A DNA stretch of 36,655 nt. It comes from Planctomycetota bacterium (lineage in GTDB: Bacteria > Planctomycetota > UBA11346). The notes under the pieces are model-generated. The model was not told the DNA's origin and did not search any database. It worked only from the letters and a program-made list of their open reading frames with translations. Each line of letters starts with the position of its first letter. Position 1 is the first letter of the stretch. The position numbers and the translations under genes are program-made. The stretch covers positions 1 to 36,655 of the forward strand of contig REDP01000090.1 of NCBI GenBank assembly GCA_007693455.1, written 5' to 3'. This document shows, in pieces, positions 32,677-36,655 of this stretch.

Positions 32677-32691
32677 AAGCGGCATAAGCGG
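32665..32691. repeat. Three tandem copies of CATAAGCGG
   Basis: The 9-base unit CATAAGCGG is repeated three times without change next to the terminator hairpin. The first copy contains one arm of the hairpin, so the repeats look like local duplication of that arm and give several alternative stems. Confidence 0.85.
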
Positions 32692-32725
32692 CACTGGTGT
32701 TGCTGCGGATAGCAAGTGAAGCGGA

Positions 32726-33016
32726 CTATTTTTTCTTCGTGGTTTTCTTGGCTGGCGCTTTTTTGGCGGCAGGCTTTTTAGTCACGGTTTTCTTGGCTGG
32801 CGCCTTTTTCGCCGCAGGTTTCTTAGCGGCAGGCTTTTTCGCGGCGGCTTTCTTCTTTGCCGCAGCCGCTTTTTCTTTTTCTGCAGCCTTGGCGGCAGCC
32901 AGGGCTTTTTTCTTCGCATCAAGGTCTGCGCGCGCTGCCTTTAGGGCATCTTGCAGTTTGGCGACTTTATTTTTTGCAGCATCCACGCTGCGCTGCGTCT
33001 GTGCGACGGTAGGCAT
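32726..33016 (-). CDS. Histone H1-like DNA-binding protein
   Basis: The 96-residue protein has an N-terminal helical part (about 8-50: VAQTQRSVDAAKNKVAKLQDALKAARADLDAKKKALAAA) and a C-terminal tail of lysine, alanine and proline. The tail repeats AAKKPAAKK and APAKKT units. Such tails bind DNA non-specifically as in eukaryotic H1, chlamydial Hc1/Hc2 and AlgP-type proteins, so it probably helps compact the nucleoid. The ATG at 33016 has GAGGAG about 8 bases upstream; the ATG at 33070 upstream adds an unconserved stretch without a site. The coiled-coil-like N-terminus may dimerise. A hairpin with a T-run lies downstream. It is preceded on the same strand by metG, about 160 bases away, and probably has its own promoter. 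Confidence 0.85.
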   Translation of the reverse strand: MPTVAQTQRSVDAAKNKVAKLQDALKAARADLDAKKKALAAAKAAEKEKAAAAKKKAAAKKPAAKKPAAKKAPAKKTVTKKPAAKKAPAKKTTKKK

Positions 33017-33177
33017 AAAGAAACTCCTCATGGTACGGGGTTGGATCTGTTGTAGTCCCCCATACACCATAAAGCAATAGTTTCTTGGCTCAACATGGGA
33101 GCATACACATCACCCGCATCATACAGACTACCGGAGTGGTAGATATTCTACTCAGGGTTGGTCGTTCTATGAGGGGG

Positions 33178-35241
33178 CTAGGATATGCGCATGCCAGGCT
33201 GCGCGCCGCTATCGGGGCTAAGGAGGAAGATATCTTTTCCTCCAGGTCCAGCGGCGCAAATCATGCCCTCGCTGACGCCAAAACGCATGGTTCTTGGGGC
33301 TAAATTCGCCACCACCATAACTAAACGCCCCAGTAAATCTTCGGTTTTATAGGCTTTGGCGATGCCCGCAAAAATGCAGCGCGTCTCATCGCCGCCCAGG
33401 TGAACGGTGATTTTGAGGAGCTTATTACTTTTAGGTACCGTCTCGGCGTGGGTGATGCGTGCGACACGTAAATCGACATCTTGGAAGGCCGGAAATGCGA
33501 TGGTGGGCGCAAGGGGTTCACCGCCCAAGGCTGGTAGACTGCTGTCTGCCGCAGCATTATTGGCTGCTGCTGCGGGATCGGCTGTGTTTGGTTCGTTGCT
33601 TGCGGTTTCATTGATCATTGCCGCCACGGCTTTGCCATCAACGCGCTGCATGAGATGTTTAAAGGTACCCACCGTATGGCCGAGAATAGCGCTGTCCCAG
33701 GTAGCCTTGTCTACGCCAAAGAGATTGCAGGCCTTTTCAAGTAAACGTGGGAGTACCGGCCCCAGCATAATGACCAACTGCCAAAAAATTAGCAAGCCTT
33801 GCGTACAGGTGGCTACCAGGGCGGCACGTTGCTCAGGGTCTTTGGCTAAGACCCACGGTTTTTCCGCCTCAATAAACTCGTTGGCTTGGTCGGCTACGGC
33901 CATGATTTCACGCATGGCGGCGGCAAAATTGCCTTGTTCGTAGTGCTGCGCAACCCGCTGTTTGCATTCGCCGAGGACCGTCAATGCCGAGCAGGGCTGT
34001 TGGGGCTGGGCGAGGCGTTCGCCTTCAACAAAACGGGCACAGCGACTGGCGAGATTGACCACTTTGCCTACCAGGTCGGCATTAATCTTGTGGACGAATT
34101 CCTCAAGATTGAGGTCAATGTCATCAACGCGATGGTTGAGCTTGCTGGCGTAGTAGTAGCGCAGATAGGCAGGATCGAGATGCTTGAGGTAGGTTCTGGC
34201 GGCGACAAAGGTGCCCTTGCTTTTTGACATCTTTTCCCCATCCACAGTAAGAAAACCATGGATGCGTACGCTAGTGGGTAATTTGTATCCAGCCACTTTC
34301 AGCATTGCTGGCCAAAAGAGCGTGTGAAAATATTGAATGTCTTTACCGATAAAATGATGGATCTCAGTGGCATCATTGGCATCCGTGTGGGTGCCCCACC
34401 ACTGCCCAAAATCTTCGCCATGGGCATCGCACCATTCTTTGCAGCTGGCGATGTAGCCAATGGGCGCGTCAAACCAGACGTACCAATAGTTGCCAGGGCT
34501 ATCGGGGATTTCAAAGCCGAAGTAGGGGGCCGGCCGTGAGACATCCCAGTCGCGGAGAGGCTCATTGAGGAAATGGCCTTTGAGGTAGTTGGCGACTTCG
34601 GGCTGCAGATGGTCGCCGCTTTGGGTCCACTCTTCAAGGAAAGGATGGAGTTTTTCAATGCGGACAAACAGTTGATTACTGTCTTTGGCTTGGGGAGTGG
34701 ATCCCGACAATACCGATACGGGATTAAGCAGGTCGGTGGCAGCGTAGGTGGCCCCGCAGTGATCACAGGAATCGCCATATTGGTTTTCAGCCCCACATTT
34801 GGGGCAGGTGCCTTTGACAAAGCGGTCGGCAAGAAAGCTGCCGGCTTCGGCATCAAACAGTCGCGACACGGTGCGCTCTACCACCATATCTTGTTCGCGT
34901 AGGTGCTGCCAGATATCCTCACACAAGGCGCGATTACTGGGGTTATTGGTGCTGGCATAGTGGTCGAAGACAATATCGAAGTCGGCAAAGTCCTGTTGGT
35001 GGGCATCCGACATTTCGGCGATGACATCTTCTTCACTGCGCCCTTCTTGGCGGGCGCGGATGGTAATAGCCGTGCCATGGGTGTCATCGGCGCAAAAATA
35101 GCGGCAATCATGCCCGCGCATTTTTTGGAAACGCACCCAAATATCGGTTTGTAGGTATTCCACCAAGTGGCCAATATGAATATGGCCATTGGCATAGGGG
35201 AGGGCACTGGTGACAAGAATGCGTCGGCGCTGAGAAGTCAT
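33178..35241 (-). CDS. metG: Methionyl-tRNA synthetase
   Basis: Charges tRNA-Met for translation initiation and elongation. The 687-residue protein has the class I HIGH motif as HIGH (about 21-24) in [16 protein letters not shown], a zinc knuckle CPKC...CDHC near 145-165, and the KMSKS loop GEKMSKSKG (about 333-341). [25 protein letters not shown] belongs to the anticodon-binding helical domain. After an Ala/Asn-rich linker (about 560-580), a C-terminal tRNA-binding (Arc1p/EMAP-II-like) domain starts at [27 protein letters not shown]. Both zinc-site and C-terminal dimerisation domain are as in E. coli-type MetG. The ATG at 35241 is preferred (AAAGG a few bases upstream); a GTG just before it at 35244 is the only other start. 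The gene stands divergent to flhB. Confidence 0.96.
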   Translation of the reverse strand: MTSQRRRILVTSALPYANGHIHIGHLVEYLQTDIWVRFQKMRGHDCRYFCADDTHGTAITIRARQEGRSEEDVIAEMSDAHQQDFADFDIVFDHYASTNNPSNRALCEDIWQHLREQDMVVERTVSRLFDAEAGSFLADRFVKGTCPKCGAENQYGDSCDHCGATYAATDLLNPVSVLSGSTPQAKDSNQLFVRIEKLHPFLEEWTQSGDHLQPEVANYLKGHFLNEPLRDWDVSRPAPYFGFEIPDSPGNYWYVWFDAPIGYIASCKEWCDAHGEDFGQWWGTHTDANDATEIHHFIGKDIQYFHTLFWPAMLKVAGYKLPTSVRIHGFLTVDGEKMSKSKGTFVAARTYLKHLDPAYLRYYYASKLNHRVDDIDLNLEEFVHKINADLVGKVVNLASRCARFVEGERLAQPQQPCSALTVLGECKQRVAQHYEQGNFAAAMREIMAVADQANEFIEAEKPWVLAKDPEQRAALVATCTQGLLIFWQLVIMLGPVLPRLLEKACNLFGVDKATWDSAILGHTVGTFKHLMQRVDGKAVAAMINETASNEPNTADPAAAANNAAADSSLPALGGEPLAPTIAFPAFQDVDLRVARITHAETVPKSNKLLKITVHLGGDETRCIFAGIAKAYKTEDLLGRLVMVVANLAPRTMRFGVSEGMICAAGPGGKDIFLLSPDSGAQPGMRIS

Positions 35242-35450
35242 CACAACCTTTCTACAAACGGCAAGGGCAAGGCGTACTCATGGCGACAGGATACCCCATG
35301 TGGCATTGCTGGAGTATCGTGGCGATTGTGCGGTCCAGCATGTCTGATCTTGCGCCTGGGCAACTGCCCCCTTTGGCACGATCTATGCATTTGTTTGCTG
35401 AGATCCCGATAATGCCCATCAGGGTGTTGTGAACGGCAACGGAGGTTGTG

Positions 35451-36545
35451 GTGCCCGAAGACAGCAGTGGTGGTGAGAAGACGGAAGAGCCAACGCCAAA
35501 AAAGATTCGCGATGCCCGTATGGAAGGGCAAGTGGCCTTCTCGCAGGAGGTGCAGACTGCGGCTCTTTTGATCGTTGGGGTCTCGGCCATGTTTGTGATT
35601 GGCCCCCATCTCTATCAGGCCCTTTTAGCATCGCTCCAGTGGGTCTTGCGCGATGCGGTGCTTCTCGAGCTCGATCAGCAGTCATTCCTGATGCAGGCAT
35701 GGTCCTTAATGACCAGAATTGGACTGTGGGTGCTCATTCTCATGGTGGTGGTGTTTATCACTGCCTTGAGTATGGGTATTTTCCAAGTCGGCCTGGTGTT
35801 TACCGGTAAACCGTTAATGCCGAAGATGAGTCGAATTAGTCCAATCAGTGGTTTTAAACGCATTTTTGGCATGCGTGGATTGATGAAGTTTATTTTTAGC
35901 GTGCTCAAGTTAGGGATTATCGTCTCCATTGCCTGGTATGTGATTGTTACCCATATCTTCGGTCGCATTCTCATGAAAATGGACATCGAAGAGGTTTTTG
36001 CTGATAAGGTGTGGACGCTCTTTCTTTTGGCCTTGGTTCTGGCCTGCGTGCTGGTTATCATCGCCTTTTTTGACTATCTCTACCAACGCTGGCAGCACAG
36101 CAAAGACATCCGCATGACGAAAAAAGAGGTCAAGGATGAGATGAAGCAAACCGACGGTAACCCCGAGGTAAAGGGACGTATTCGACGCTTGCAGCAGGAA
36201 ATGGCGCAAAAACGCATGATGCAGGAAGTGCCCAAGGCCGATGTGGTTATTACCAACCCCACCCACGTGGCGGTGGCCCTGCGCTATGACGCTGAAACCA
36301 TGGCGGCCCCAGTAGTGGTGGCCAAGGGCTATGACGATGTGGCCCAGCGCATCAAGGCCATAGCCCGAGAGCACGACATTACCATGGTAGAAGATGTTCC
36401 ATTGGCCCGCGCCTTGGCTCGAGCCGTTGAAGTCGGTCACCCCATCCCTGGAGAGTTCTATCAGGGTGTGGCTCAGGTTCTCAGTCATGTCTACCGTCTC
36501 GAGGGCAAGCAGCAGCCGCAGCAGCAGCCACAGCCAGTAGGCTAA
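35451..36545 (+). CDS. flhB: Flagellar export apparatus protein FlhB
   Basis: Inner-membrane switch protein of the flagellar type III export gate, controlling the change from rod/hook to filament export. The 364-residue protein opens with GGEKTEEPTPKKIRDAR (the FlhB/SctU signature), has four hydrophobic segments (around 37-60, 85-110, 142-165, 187-212) and a cytoplasmic domain. The autocleavage motif NPTH is at about 264-267 in ITNPTHVAVALRYD. FlhB rather than SctU is preferred because the N-terminus resembles FlhB; the distinction is not absolute. The tail is a Gln/Pro run (QQPQQQPQP) not typical of FlhB. The GTG at 35451 is 5 bases after GGAGG; the adjoining GTG at 35448 is too close. No other flagellar gene is in the window, so neighbouring genes probably lie downstream or elsewhere. 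Confidence 0.88.
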   Translation: MPEDSSGGEKTEEPTPKKIRDARMEGQVAFSQEVQTAALLIVGVSAMFVIGPHLYQALLASLQWVLRDAVLLELDQQSFLMQAWSLMTRIGLWVLILMVVVFITALSMGIFQVGLVFTGKPLMPKMSRISPISGFKRIFGMRGLMKFIFSVLKLGIIVSIAWYVIVTHIFGRILMKMDIEEVFADKVWTLFLLALVLACVLVIIAFFDYLYQRWQHSKDIRMTKKEVKDEMKQTDGNPEVKGRIRRLQQEMAQKRMMQEVPKADVVITNPTHVAVALRYDAETMAAPVVVAKGYDDVAQRIKAIAREHDITMVEDVPLARALARAVEVGHPIPGEFYQGVAQVLSHVYRLEGKQQPQQQPQPVG

Positions 36546-36613
36546 TGCTGCGCGGGAGGGTACGGCGAGGACTGTTCTGGGCAGGCCGACTCAAAGCTCG
36601 CCATGGAAAAGGA

Positions 36614-36640
36614 ATGCCCACTTCGCGGGGCATACTTTTA
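36614..36640 (+). terminator. Hairpin with short T-run after flhB
   Basis: ATGCCC (36614-36619) pairs with GGGCAT (36628-36633) around an 8-base loop, followed by CTTTTA. It lies 70 bases past flhB and close to the window end, with no gene start seen before it. Only 6 base pairs, so strength is uncertain. Confidence 0.5.
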
Positions 36641-36655
36641 GTGCAGAAAGCGTCC

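Noticed and set aside
32665-32691. Short tandem repeats as a CRISPR array
   Set aside because: Nine-base repeats without spacers and only three copies; no cas genes in the window.
35245-35447. tRNA or small RNA gene in the metG/flhB spacer
   Set aside because: No cloverleaf or strong hairpin was seen; only a short GGGCA/TGCCC pairing.

Overview
This window looks like chromosomal DNA of a free-living Gram-negative-type bacterium, most plausibly of the Planctomycetota/PVC group. That placement is inferred from gene types: a TPR protein ending in two RNA-polymerase alpha-CTD-like domains, a GYF_2-domain membrane protein, a Ser/Thr kinase with an N-terminal zinc ribbon, a lysine/alanine-rich histone H1-like protein and a secretin operon with a PilM/PilN-type fusion. 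No rRNA, tRNA, CRISPR array or intact mobile element was seen. Most of the window looks moderately GC-rich with tightly packed genes and several ATGA/GTGA stop-start overlaps; the first gene looks clearly more AT-rich.

Layout. 1-972: 3' part of an acidic protein of unknown function, then a strong hairpin. 1007-4564 (minus): panE and an XPB-type helicase overlapping a DUF790/Bax1-type nuclease gene, a pair known from archaeal DNA repair. 4903-8540 (plus): GYF_2 membrane protein, a structured leader, lysA and an MscS-family channel. 8537-15767 (minus): a five-gene secretin operon (secretin, PilM-PilN fusion, PilO/GspM-like, a periplasmic PilP/GspC-position protein, a lipoprotein) resembling type IV pilus/type II secretion assembly platforms but without ATPase, inner-membrane core or pilin genes here. 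15971-18300 (plus): gcvT overlapping a BaiN/HI0933-type flavoprotein. 18301-18575: a repeat-rich spacer. 18576-22672 (plus): a GH42-like glycoside hydrolase overlapping a membrane-anchored SUKH-domain gene, then accA overlapping a small PII (GlnB)-like gene. 22698-26811 (minus): a D-2-hydroxyacid dehydrogenase, a secreted unknown protein and a second unknown protein. 26909-32649 (plus): argD, the TPR-alpha-CTD protein, a lipoate-ligase-like protein, trxB and a Ser/Thr kinase. 32726-35241 (minus): the H1-like protein and metG. 35451-36545 (plus): flhB.

How genes may work together. The most suggestive couplings are accA with a PII-like regulator that has a shortened T-loop (a candidate dedicated regulator of acetyl-CoA carboxylase), XPB helicase with a Bax1-like nuclease (a candidate bacterial damage-repair pair), and the secretin operon as one envelope-spanning machine. 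Several RNA-level structures (leader of lysA, trxB/kinase junction) are possible regulators. All functions are assigned by reading motifs in the translated sequence; no database search was done.
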